Positions 9,001 through 12,292 of a stretch of DNA of 12,358 nt are shown piece after piece. The first letter of the stretch is position 1, and each line of letters begins with the position of its first letter. Location of the stretch: positions 1-12,358 of the forward strand of contig RFXY01000014.1 in assembly GCA_009921385.1 (NCBI GenBank), written 5' to 3'. Position numbers and translations under genes: made by a program. The notes below the pieces were generated by a model. It was given only the letters and a program-made list of their open reading frames with translations, was not told the origin of the DNA and ran no database searches. The DNA is from Pseudomonadota bacterium. Lineage in GTDB: Bacteria > Pseudomonadota > Alphaproteobacteria > Rickettsiales > UBA1997.

Positions 9001-9523
9001 TTTTATCGCCAGTGTCAAAAATTTTATAATTGGCAAAGCCATCTGGTGCAAAATCGCTAGTGCCTAATACAGGAATTAAATAACCATAAAAATTGCCGTA
9101 GCGATTAATAGCATCTTCTTTGGCAATACCTAAAGTTACATAAGGTATTTCGCCGTAATAATAGTAATAATCAATATTGTTTATTTTTATAATTTTTGGT
9201 GTTAGTCCAGCACAACCTTCAGCTTGTCTTGCCACTTCCTCTCCGTTTCCGCCAGTAGCAGGGCAGGGCAGAACCGTATATCTACAATCACCCTCTTTAC
9301 ATCCTGCACTATTTTTTAGTTTGAGTGCTTCGATTTTATTTTTAATGTTTTGTATTCTTTTATAATCTACTTTTGTTTGTTTATAGAGGTTTTCAAAGCT
9401 ATTTACAGCCAAAAAACTAATAGCAACAAGGGCAAAAATAATCAATAAAATCGAGGCATCAAGCAAGCTAAAGCCTTTTTTAGTTGATTTATTGAAATGT
9501 TTTGCTAGTTGCTTGTTTAACAT
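1..9523 (-). CDS. Giant modular type IV prepilin-like surface protein (3' end beyond window)
   Basis: I read every triplet of this minus-strand frame and found no stop across 3,174 codons; the C-terminus lies off the left edge. The ATG at 9523-9521 is fixed by an in-frame TAA at 9529-9527. Residues 1-17 are a basic leader ending KKG, followed by FSLLDASILLIIFALVAISF, a class III prepilin signal and helix. Then come a pseudopilin-like segment (about 84-155), Cys-rich sequence (to about 572), PA14 (about 600-738), LamG1 (799-1014), Cys block (1019-1221), LamG2 (1228-1474), Cys block (1475-1546), LamG3 (1550-1781), long Cys block (1785-2226), LamG4 with a nested domain (2230-2774), Cys block (2778-3020) and incomplete LamG5 (3024 on). 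The protein is rich in Asn, Ser, Thr and Gly. Ordinary pilins are about 150 residues. The paired cysteines imply an oxidising, exported location. Adhesion or glycan binding is inferred from the domain types only. No pilus assembly gene is nearby. Confidence 0.9.
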   Translation of the reverse strand, partial: MLNKQLAKHFNKSTKKGFSLLDASILLIIFALVAISFLAVNSFENLYKQTKVDYKRIQNIKNKIEALKLKNSAGCKEGDCRYTVLPCPATGGNGEEVARQAEGCAGLTPKIIKINNIDYYYYYGEIPYVTLGIAKEDAINRYGNFYGYLIPVLGTSDFAPDGFANYKIFDTGDKTTASFSDFSNTNQFSDTTTVAESTSELCNIPENQLYEGKTHSSRTGIYKTISNGESLNITSYQCQADGLKQYVSDLTNDTFNASLDTVIKCFSGGSDFTISKECQKACLKNTKGLREEGKNFCNALKNNNCSVNCSILDGIIDGVNGYYNGDIYQNSCQGDSNKYQTTTFNCGCAVSNIDRTINDAKYFDPTSKTCLGKMCKVLSRTDLATILYNSSLIKDSSQANPTLVEYKKPAQKGLLSCAYGYNDNLAPLNYLCDTNNNAITINGSCATNECLVPLTSGTAGALAPSKVSHTQQIYCLKGYVSSAGTLTANCPNNDYATAITGTITGGSCTRITCTNPNTTGYTVTGLTNFDYTDIAKAITGLNCASGYDGTATYTCTTHNAPAVFAGCARITCEATQNIASNIINNFGAYVYSGGANAIKYTTYTKDPWNSSQPTRDNLILLTTGFIGNIDYDWGDSAVLDTGKVDDVIINFTGYYRASRTGIHYFGTYSDDGVVVKINNQEIINDWAIYGRKLNYHDAGINLNSGDIVPIDIWWYENKGDANIQFVVSSDKSSWTVIPASSFTSSIATSGNNIYFDFGQTVTGPLSCNTASGYVNSGVNISYSCPNRNNLTIEGCGPPNYADIGLWLEAKDNTYNSFGSNLSNITTWKDLSANKINFTASSSALQSLSAINGKSALNLSGQNFSATVDKAKIISNNTDSTIFIVQKSENASRNSSLLWQDGANKLMQISTDSADNGKFKFDFSPTASYKSSNQSYSTSPTLISIVKSSSGTIAYQNALTIINNNTASSISSTSGTLTIANDFVGKLGEIIIYKRSLNNTERVNVQDYLATKWGFSPKICIKINGNTGYVTRDTTKFSNQSIADGTVLSCDRGYNGSISASCLLYGGEATVSGSCSINKCYVTFNKDNSVGGSALVSTTLYDHDTYYSTILANASTATLGATTNTGGAKCPYGYSKPLVDSFSSAIVNSKLDCTSSGSTLTVGTCTINRCNVLNPNIVGGSGTLTTFTHGDPITCKTGFTQTAPITADCNNILLGRVFGGNCVPNEFYSIGIASSLTLWLDANDASSIMKSGTAPNEKIGTWISKINSAGGTATEVTQGTDANKPTYKPTSANYNNMPVISFDGNDSLFTTTQNMMPITNGSDSYTMIAVHKINSSSTMTLFEQNSNSLQNFKRAGMLFVSNFAYFSGENAYYNCNDIAKGCISSNNNLGNISSMSINKINSASYVNIFNNTDSKIESGNLNKLSTGNGYFVVGRKFDNNEKYAGEVAELMIYNKSLSDNEVATVHNYLATKWQFCSITSDANGKIIGWGAYKFGDNIINRSSKKAYLSYTATATNIPSNYSIVCSAGYTGSPQYKCINNTITLSGCTPPSTSNISLWLDAKDNTISSFGENNPSSAITLWNDIKETTATKFNFSGGNTTYVTGANGINSNSAISFSGNSTLTSSNAVLSNLINTSSNQATVFIVQQSQNSGGSSFLWQDNTNTNNLFKLENYTAGNKTQVTLGSTTYVSSENTANTTPKIITISINNNIVKVYQDNRENSNNNSFTVLDATTANNLTSSTGFLKIADGFTGKIGEIIVYKTVLSDVDRINVQDYLATKWGFTKVCSISNASDTIGVKTTKNIYLHNEAMLCQSGFTMGNASTRTATSGFAMNANCTQYGGNYNSLSNVSGNGKCYLNCTVPSQSRTDIIFGTYNHNTAVQCATGYSNGSNGTSVVCGLNTDGVVPTCYRDCTVPTRPDLVSGTYRHNQNISCNTGYNSSGGSTVVCNDSNYAGCSTNNCTVNLTNGNQTITSQTATSCTSILNNPNLTCSFGYSKPATFTTTQSICNSDGNFICSPNNGTTTIGACTPNNCVFTELEALANNIIINSPLGINTNSSITINGTNGSCLPFYYGSPTISCLAETETITNSCQANTCNITNVASATNSASNSQVTHSNTVYCINGYKPILNSGFYTLTAQCSSNGGAGSLIGGSCQAVACSIDFDANNKINGWKAYQKTANFSRSTSFSYTPNQTPINDIICDTASGYVKTASDITYTCNADGLKMQGCTPPITANLTLWLEAKDNTYGSFEIENVTNNATITKWNDLKPTGAKFTFQPIYPNNSYPCTFGTACTSNVSYITLANGTLCNNQCKTGGDILFKNQTNGINNGSAVAFNGDNSLLGFYASNNNFNISRSDIAGNDQATIFIVQQADSTKNTNSFGWSSEGNYAFYNGHSSSTVSQTGACSPTEQFIVPATGINGANFTSWTNSANTKTLNQRNTPPKYANNIFGSSPALLFDAGNSCLQTSANYTVYKNNFTVIIYAKPTSTTTTHLDRESANGTGACCADGAKYLIYPEWGSTYGSYAGVGVNVGTNAVEIVQHAGGYMPAPLSIVLTTAEQANYVDGMIITIRYTNKIPYLKITDIYGGNIKTKTRLDNAGYDFYFPYAISCGSNDYWNYDYYRGYVGNIYYYNSSLSDTTLNSCISLGGGERMLSSVYDNNKILFDFSKTDATNYRAQSASIGNNNPVLISLVKNTSTSVGYQNSLQVLTNNNNNSFTSPITRTGQILVGSADVDRLGSFLNNFTGKIGEILVYKTALSDADRISTQTYLAKKWNLPMVCSTIPATAGISATSSSQGFAHNDYITCDASGYSSSVQVNCQNYGGQATIVGSCNPDNCVLTPAEASSNNISLVNSLSILSGNNSGVLTCKNGYNGSPTVSCNTGNKTFNNPCQANVCQVANVANVANSASGTNLTHNTTAYCTSGYTANGSTLTVNCPSNGGTGSITGGSCTQITSCTASSATPGGKIIGFGAYKFSGSNSSALLATATNKTTVPTSANIVCSEGYVGTPSYTCNANFQLKGCLPPVPDSSKISLWLETKDNTIASFGRILNNNESVPVWNDLKENATPFEFRPVGTLTYVNSGINNSSAINFNGGADDGYFLGYLNNDPNIRIDTLASGSVDDINQSSLFIVQKINQQLYRTSNFAWWRNWSQSFMLDYNSTNNLTRLQFNADSIK
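2..454 (-). repeat. LamG/ConA-like jellyroll domain 5 (cut by the window edge)
   Basis: Residues 3024-3174, open at the edge. It has ISLWLETKDNTIASFGR, PVWNDLKENATPFEF, SAINFNGG and SSLFIVQKINQQLYRTSNFAWW. This is the first two thirds of the same domain as copies 1, 3 and 4. The gene therefore continues at least through the end of this domain. Confidence 0.85.
464..1192 (-). other. Cysteine-rich block E
   Basis: Residues 2778-3020, between LamG4 and LamG5. It carries NCVLTPAEA, CKNGYNGSPTVSC, PCQANVC, ANSAS...LTHNTTAYC, GSITGGSC and GKIIGFGAYKFS...GCLPP. The order copies block D (residues 2031-2226). Confidence 0.55.
823..849 (-). repeat. Short 9-nt tandem repeat encoding VAN repeats
   Basis: The plus strand reads ggcaac attagcaac attagcaac ttggcaaac, a 9-nt unit repeated with slight drift. 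On the coding strand it gives VANVANVAN in block E. The matching place in block D reads TNVASATN, so the expansion is local and probably arose by replication slippage. Confidence 0.6.
1202..2836 (-). repeat. LamG/ConA-like domain 4, interrupted by a nested domain
   Basis: Residues 2230-2774, about 545 residues against about 215-245 for the other copies. The first part has LTLWLEAKDNTYGSF and ATIFIVQQADSTKNTNSFGW. The last part has ILFDFSKT, PVLISLVKNTSTSVGYQNSL, then GKIGEILVYKTALSDADRIS and TYLAKKWNL. The two parts together match LamG1 and LamG3 end to end, so the extra length is an insertion. Confidence 0.82.
1595..2320 (-). other. Jellyroll-like domain inserted inside LamG4
   Basis: Residues about 2402-2643. 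It lies where LamG1 passes directly from its SLLW strand to its KFDF strand. It contains PALLFDAGNSCLQT, NNFTVIIYAKPTS, and a closing YVGNIYYYNSSLSD that mimics the closing LamG strand without KWG. Cys2404 and Cys2642 sit at its two ends and could form a bond that pins the insertion. A ConA-like fold is likely but not shown. Confidence 0.65.
2846..4171 (-). other. Long cysteine-rich block D
   Basis: Residues 1785-2226, the longest inter-LamG block. The N-terminal half carries a tandem pair of sushi-like repeats (listed separately). The C-terminal half (2031-2226) carries NCVFTELEA, SCQANTC, TNSAS...VTHSNTVYC, GSLIGGSC and the KINGWKAYQ...GCTPP linker. That half is a diverged duplicate of residues 2835-3020. 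Confidence 0.55.
3650..3952 (-). repeat. Tandem pair of sushi/CCP-like repeats
   Basis: Two adjacent units, residues 1858-1910 and 1911-1958. Both follow C-TVP...G-T-Y-(N/R)-H-N...C-x-TGY...G-x-S/T-VVC...C. This resembles the four-cysteine sushi pattern, with a Tyr-x-His element before Cys2 and Gly-Tyr after it. The units are clear repeats of each other; the assignment to the sushi fold is an inference. Confidence 0.6.
4181..4876 (-). repeat. LamG/ConA-like jellyroll domain 3
   Basis: Residues 1550-1781. It opens with ISLWLDAKDNTISSFGE, has ATVFIVQQSQNSGGSSFLW in the middle and closes with GKIGEIIVYKTVLSDVDRIN and VQDYLATKWGF. It is close to LamG1 and to the split LamG4, so these three probably share a common duplicated ancestor. 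Confidence 0.88.
4886..5101 (-). other. Cysteine-rich linker C
   Basis: Residues 1475-1546, a short form of the pre-LamG linker. It has GKIIGWGAYKFG, then CSAGYTGSPQYKC and ends GCTPP. Related linkers precede LamG4 (KINGWKAYQK...GCTPP) and LamG5 (GKIIGFGAYKFS...GCLPP); the one before LamG1 ends GCGPP. Confidence 0.6.
5102..5842 (-). repeat. LamG/ConA-like jellyroll domain 2
   Basis: Residues 1228-1474. It opens with LTLWLDANDASS, has a mid-domain VISFDGNDSLF strand and closes with GEVAELMIYNKSLSDNEVAT and NYLATKWQF. This copy is the most diverged: it lacks the FIVQ(K/Q) strand of the others and matches the generic bacterial LamG-like consensus (P-V-I-x-F-D-G-x-D) best. Confidence 0.87.
5861..6469 (-). 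other. Cysteine-rich block B
   Basis: Residues 1019-1221, joining LamG1 to LamG2. Recurrent elements include CDRGYNGSISASC, CPYGYSKP and CKTGFTQTAPITADC, each a C-x-x-G-(Y/F)...C half-module like those in the other blocks. CPYGYSKP has a close partner, CSFGYSKP, in block D. Confidence 0.55.
6482..7129 (-). repeat. LamG/ConA-like jellyroll domain 1
   Basis: Residues 799-1014. It follows a CGPP linker (795-798), opens with IGLWLEAKDNTYNSF and ends with GKLGEIIIYKRSLNN and NVQDYLATKWGF. The opening 'LWL(D/E)A' strand and the closing 'G-x-I-(A/G)-E-(I/V)-(I/L)-(V/I)-Y-(N/K)-x-x-L-(S/N)-x-x-E-R...YLA-x-KWG' strand are typical of bacterial LamG-like jellyroll domains. The mid-domain FIVQKSEN strand also recurs in copies 3, 4 and 5. 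Confidence 0.88.
7310..7725 (-). other. PA14 domain
   Basis: Residues about 600-738. The diagnostic core is FTGYYRASRTGIHYFGTYSD, followed by DG (Asp670, Asp671, Gly672), VVVKINNQEIINDW (Trp686), then SGDIVPIDIWWYE. This matches the PA14 beta-barrel pattern: a G-x-Y element, an aromatic-rich strand, S/D-D-G, a short loop, W, and a late strand pair describing the object's 'weight'. PA14 domains are commonly carbohydrate-binding in adhesins and glycosidases. Ligand is unknown here. Confidence 0.85.
7808..8401 (-). other. Cysteine-rich block A, sushi/CCP-like modules
   Basis: Residues about 375-572, between the N-terminal region and PA14. It shows repeated C...C-x-x-GY...C...GGSC spacing, including CLKGYVSS...TLTANCPNN and TGTITGGSC. 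The same module recurs near residues 2090-2170 and 2890-2960. The Cys/Gly-Tyr spacing resembles sushi (CCP) domains, but this is a pattern resemblance only. Confidence 0.55.
9059..9274 (-). other. Pseudopilin-like segment after the helix
   Basis: Residues about 84-155. It contains LPCPA (85-89), then a G-x-IPY-x-TLGI-type stretch and DAINRYGNFYGYLIP. This order (CPA, then G-x-(I/V)P-x-x-TLG, then D-x-x-x-(R/W)-x-G with an aromatic Y) resembles the short ectodomain found after prepilin signals in many alphaproteobacterial pseudopilin-like proteins. The comparison is from memory, not an alignment. Confidence 0.5.
9395..9523 (-). other. Type IV prepilin signal peptide and N-terminal helix
   Basis: Residues 1-43 of the giant protein. 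A 17-residue leader with several Lys residues ends in KKG; predicted prepilin-peptidase cleavage is between Gly17 and Phe18. The mature end reads FSLLD, then about 18 hydrophobic residues, then a charged helical stretch to about residue 70. Canonical pilins have Glu at mature position +5; here it is Asp22. The motif supports processing by PilD/GspO-type peptidase and N-methylation of Phe, but no such peptidase is in the window. Confidence 0.85.
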
Positions 9524-9538
9524 TTTTAATTAACAAGC
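9511..9538 (-). promoter_or_regulatory. Possible mRNA hairpin presenting the start codon of the giant gene
   Basis: On the minus strand, GCTTGTTAA upstream can pair with TTAAACAAGC at codons 2-5 (nine base pairs with one bulged A). The loop contains the ATG. A perfect 12-bp palindrome, AACAAGCTTGTT, overlaps at 9532-9543. No Shine-Dalgarno sequence is present, so structure could affect initiation, or the palindrome could be an operator. Both readings are inference. Confidence 0.35.
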
Positions 9539-9585
9539 TTGTTTGGTTAGGTTGTTTTGCATAAGATTTAAAGACGGGAAATGAT

Positions 9586-9591
9586 ATTATA
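9586..9591 (-). promoter_or_regulatory. Candidate -10 box for the giant gene
   Basis: The minus strand reads TATAAT, a perfect -10 match, 63 nt upstream of the ATG. No good -35 hexamer lies 16-18 nt further upstream. In DNA this AT-rich such a match can occur by chance. Confidence 0.3.
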
Positions 9592-9664
9592 AACTTTCAA
9601 ATTCTAGAAAAGGAATTTTTGTTTTCAATCTCTTCTTGTTCTTTTGTTATAAAAAAATGCTGTA

Positions 9665-9693
9665 TTAATATAAATTGAAACAATAGATATTAT
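9665..9693 (+). promoter_or_regulatory. Candidate promoter for the purB operon
   Basis: TTAATA (9665-9670), 17 nt, then TATTAT (9688-9693). These match the sigma-70 consensus at 4 of 6 and 5 of 6 positions. Transcription would begin inside the left arm of the large inverted repeat. AT-rich context makes this weak. Confidence 0.3.
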
Positions 9694-9746
9694 ACCATTT
9701 CCATTAGTTAAAACCATAGTATTATTTTAATTAATGGAATTGGTAT
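9692..9746. repeat. Long inverted repeat in the divergent intergenic region
   Basis: Arms of 22 nt at 9692-9713 and 9725-9746 with an 11-nt loop. Only two positions fail to pair by Watson-Crick rules: one T-T mismatch (9698/9740) and one G-T wobble (9707/9731). There is no T-run directly after either arm, so it does not look like an intrinsic terminator. It could be an operator, a leader structure or a dispersed palindromic element. Confidence 0.7.
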
Positions 9747-9757
9747 TGCTATGCAAC

Positions 9758-9784
9758 TTCATCAAAAACATTGCTTTTGATGAA
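9758..9784. repeat. 10-bp perfect hairpin upstream of purB
   Basis: TTCATCAAAA (9758-9767) and TTTTGATGAA (9775-9784) pair perfectly around a 7-nt loop. It lies between the larger inverted repeat and the purB start, in the probable purB leader. It has no adjacent T-tract on either strand. Confidence 0.6.
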
Positions 9785-9797
9785 AAGTAATTTTAAA

Positions 9798-9833
9798 ATG
9801 ATGTTTTTAATTTTTTTATCTTTTAAGTTATGA
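9798..9833 (+). CDS. Possible 11-codon leader ORF overlapping the purB start
   Basis: ATG at 9798 opens a frame reading MMFLIFLSFKL and ends at TGA 9831-9833. The stop overlaps the purB ATG (9830-9832) in an ATGA arrangement, a classic set-up for translational coupling. PurB itself has no clear Shine-Dalgarno sequence. The peptide is hydrophobic and so short that chance is a fair alternative in this T-rich stretch. Confidence 0.3.
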   Translation: MMFLIFLSFKL

Positions 9834-11146
9834 TTCAGCGATATTCTTTGCCCGAAATGAGTTTTATTTGGCAGGCAGAAAACAAATATCAAATTTGGTT
9901 TGAAATCGAAATGCTTGCCACCGAGTGTTTAGAGCAACTCAACATTGCTCCAGCGGGCACCACCGGCAGGCTTCGCCAAAATTTTGCCAAAGCTGGTGGC
10001 AAATTTAATGTAGAAAGAATCGATGAAATCGAGCAAACCACCAAGCACGATGTTATTGCTTTTCTCACCCATTTGGCCGAACTTACTGGCGAAAATTCTA
10101 AATTCATTCACTATGGCATGACCAGCTCTGATGTGCTTGACACTGCTTTATCGATGCAACTAACACAATCTTGCGATTTGTTAATCACTAAATTAGAAAA
10201 ACTGTTAGAAGCTCTAAAAAAACAGGCTTTCTTACACAAAAATACTGTATGTGTTGGCAGATCGCACGGCATTCATGCCGAGCCAACCACTTTTGGCTTG
10301 AAAATGGCTAGGTTTTATGCCGAATTTAAGCGAAATTTACAACGTTTAAAAATGGCAAAACAAGAAATTGCTATTTGTGCCATTTCGGGGGCGGTGGGCA
10401 CTTTTGCCAACATTGCTCCACAAGTGCAAGATTTTGTAGCCAACAAGCTTGGCTTGATTTCTGAAACCATTTCTACTCAAGTAATTCCAAGAGATCGTCA
10501 TGCTTTTTTCTTTGCCACTTTGGCGGTTATTGCTTCTAGCATCGAAAATATTGCGGTTGAAATTAGGCATTTACAACGAACCGAAGTTTTAGAAGTCGAA
10601 GAATTTTTTAGCCCAGGGCAAAAAGGCAGTTCTGCTATGCCTCACAAAAGAAACCCGGTATTAAGCGAAAATCTCACTGGTTTGGCAAAAATGGTGCGAA
10701 GTGCTGTGGTTCCTGCCCTAGAAAATGTTGCTTTATGGCACGAAAGAGATATTTCTCATTCTGCGGTTGAGCGATTCATTGCCCCTGATTGTTGCATCAC
10801 TCTTGATTTTGCTTTGCACCGACTCACTTTATTGGTAGAAAATTTGTTGATTTACCCGCAAAATATGCAAAAAAATCTCGATAATTTGGGTGGCTTGGTT
10901 TATTCGCAACGAGTTTTGCTGGCTTTAATTGAAGAAGCCAACATTTCTCGAGAACAAGCCTATGCTTTGGTGCAAAAAAATGCTATGAAAATCTGGAGAA
11001 AAGAAGAATCTAGTTTTTTGTCTTTACTTGAAAAAGAACCAGAAATAATCAACAAATTAGGCAAAGAAAAGTTGCAATCATTGTTTGATATTGGCTATCA
11101 TCTAAAACATATCGATCATATTTTTCAACAAGTTTTTAATAATTAA
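9830..11146 (+). CDS. purB: Adenylosuccinate lyase
   Basis: PurB, 438 residues, cleaves SAICAR to AICAR and adenylosuccinate to AMP, each with release of fumarate, in cytosolic purine synthesis. It belongs to the fumarase/aspartase superfamily. Seen here: KHD (72-74), MTSSD (97-101), GRSHGIHAEP (143-152) with His146 as candidate acid, and the mobile signature loop GSSAMPHKRNP (266-276). By family alignment Ser268 is the likely catalytic base. The start MIQRYSLPEM matches the usual alphaproteobacterial N-terminus, and the whole chain (e.g. CAISGAVGTFANI, STQVIPRDRHA, HLQRTEVLEVEEFFSPGQKG) follows that clade. The length is normal and no key residue is missing. It is the first gene of a tight plus-strand cluster, with 3 nt to the next gene. 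Confidence 0.97.
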   Translation: MIQRYSLPEMSFIWQAENKYQIWFEIEMLATECLEQLNIAPAGTTGRLRQNFAKAGGKFNVERIDEIEQTTKHDVIAFLTHLAELTGENSKFIHYGMTSSDVLDTALSMQLTQSCDLLITKLEKLLEALKKQAFLHKNTVCVGRSHGIHAEPTTFGLKMARFYAEFKRNLQRLKMAKQEIAICAISGAVGTFANIAPQVQDFVANKLGLISETISTQVIPRDRHAFFFATLAVIASSIENIAVEIRHLQRTEVLEVEEFFSPGQKGSSAMPHKRNPVLSENLTGLAKMVRSAVVPALENVALWHERDISHSAVERFIAPDCCITLDFALHRLTLLVENLLIYPQNMQKNLDNLGGLVYSQRVLLALIEEANISREQAYALVQKNAMKIWRKEESSFLSLLEKEPEIINKLGKEKLQSLFDIGYHLKHIDHIFQQVFNN

Positions 11147-11149
11147 GCA

Positions 11150-12289
11150 ATGAACTTACTTTTTGAAGCTTTAAAGCAAGTGAAACACTCATCTTTGCTT
11201 ATTCTTTTTCCTAATGGTGAAAAAAAAATATTTGGCGAAGATACCAGCAATATTTGTGAAATTATTATTTTAGACGAAAATAATATTTCAACATTGTTTA
11301 GTGATGGCGATATTGGCTTTGGAGAGGCTTATATTCGCAATCAATGGTCTAGCCCGAATTTGCCAGATTTGTTAGCTTTTTTTACTATCAACAGCAAATA
11401 TCTCGAAGAATTTTTGCATCAAAACCGTTGGCAAGCTTGGTGGTTGTATCTTAAATGCTGGTTTAATAAAAATACCAAAAAAGGCAGTAAAAAAAATATC
11501 GAATTTCATTACGATCTTGGCAATAATTTTTATAGTTTGTGGCTTGATCAAACCATGACTTATTCTAGCGGTTTATTTTTGTCACCGCAAGACGATTTGC
11601 AACAAGCCCAAATCAACAAATATCATAACATTCTTAATAAGTTAAAAACAGGCTCAATTCTTGAAATTGGTTGCGGTTGGGGCGGTTTTGCTAATTTGGC
11701 AACTCAACATAATTTTTCTGTAACTGGCCTTACTCTTTCTAAGCAACAACAGCAATATTGTCAAGAAAATTTTCACAAAAATCAACAGTTTGAGGTTAAG
11801 CTACAAGATTATCGTGACGAAAACAATGTTTATCAAAATATTGTATCTATCGAAATGTTTGAGGCGGTTGGCAAACAATATTGGGAAACCTATTTTAACA
11901 AAATAAATCAATGTTTAGCTAGCAAAGGCAAGGCGGTTTTGCAAATTATCACTATCGATGAAGATATTTTTGAGCAATATCAAAACAGAGTTGATTTCAT
12001 TCAAAAACATATTTTTCCAGGCGGAGTTCTGCCAACAAAAAACATCATACGAAATTTAGCCAAAAAATATAATTTCAACATTGTAAGCGAAACCGCTTTT
12101 GGGCTTGACTATGCTAAAACACTAAAAATTTGGTTAGACAATTTTAATCAACAAATTGACACGGTTTTGCATTCTGGTTTTAATCTCGAATTTGTAAGAA
12201 AATGGCAGTTTTATTTAAGTTATTGTTATGCTGGTTTTGTGGCTAATCGCACCGATGTTGTGCAATTTGAACTAGAAAAGAAAAATTAG
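11150..12289 (+). CDS. Cyclopropane-fatty-acyl-phospholipid synthase family methyltransferase
   Basis: A 379-residue SAM-dependent methyltransferase of the CFA-synthase family, expected to modify unsaturated acyl chains of membrane phospholipids. Seen: an N-terminal lipid-binding part (about 1-110), FHYDLGNNFYSLWLD (119-133), SAM motif I LEIGCGWGGF (171-180), MFEAVG with Glu238 (236-241), IFPGGVLPT (288-296) and FGLDYAKTL with Tyr321. Aligned from memory to the E. coli enzyme, the Glu and Tyr of the bicarbonate site are kept, but Cys139 is Ser140 and His266 is Gln265. The product may therefore not be a cyclopropane ring; a methyl-branching or UfaM-like reaction is an alternative. For that reason no gene symbol is given. 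It sits 3 nt after purB and 3 nt before the next gene. Confidence 0.88.
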   Translation: MNLLFEALKQVKHSSLLILFPNGEKKIFGEDTSNICEIIILDENNISTLFSDGDIGFGEAYIRNQWSSPNLPDLLAFFTINSKYLEEFLHQNRWQAWWLYLKCWFNKNTKKGSKKNIEFHYDLGNNFYSLWLDQTMTYSSGLFLSPQDDLQQAQINKYHNILNKLKTGSILEIGCGWGGFANLATQHNFSVTGLTLSKQQQQYCQENFHKNQQFEVKLQDYRDENNVYQNIVSIEMFEAVGKQYWETYFNKINQCLASKGKAVLQIITIDEDIFEQYQNRVDFIQKHIFPGGVLPTKNIIRNLAKKYNFNIVSETAFGLDYAKTLKIWLDNFNQQIDTVLHSGFNLEFVRKWQFYLSYCYAGFVANRTDVVQFELEKKN

Positions 12290-12292
12290 AAT

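Larger units (their letters stand above)
9524..9829. other. Divergent intergenic region, no full gene
   Basis: This 306-base AT-rich spacer separates the giant minus-strand gene from the plus-strand purB operon. Apart from the promoter candidates, two inverted repeats and the 11-codon leader ORF, I see nothing in it: no tRNA, no terminator and no longer coding frame. Confidence 0.6.

Noticed and set aside
8580..9365. Plus-strand ORFs of 62-76 codons near the 5' end of the giant gene
   Set aside because: They are antisense to the prepilin-like N-terminal region, with no recognisable product.
1..9523. CRISPR array or recent DNA tandem duplication
   Set aside because: Repeats are seen at the protein level with strong DNA divergence and irregular spacing; there are no short identical direct repeats with uniform spacers.
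1..9523. Giant gene as a pseudogene or a chain of small genes
   Set aside because: No in-frame stop occurs in 3,174 codons, and domain signatures continue in the same frame from the prepilin signal to the window edge.
1..9523. RTX toxin, autotransporter or LPXTG-anchored protein
   Set aside because: I saw no GGxGxD nonapeptide repeats, no autotransporter signal peptide and no sortase motif; the C-terminus is not in the window, so a C-terminal anchor cannot be excluded.
9692..9784. Intrinsic terminators between the divergent genes
   Set aside because: Neither hairpin is GC-rich and neither is directly followed by a T-tract on either strand; genes on both sides start here, so no terminator is needed.
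9889..10570. Minus-strand ORFs of 60-74 codons inside purB
   Set aside because: They are antisense to a fully conserved PurB and show no features of their own.
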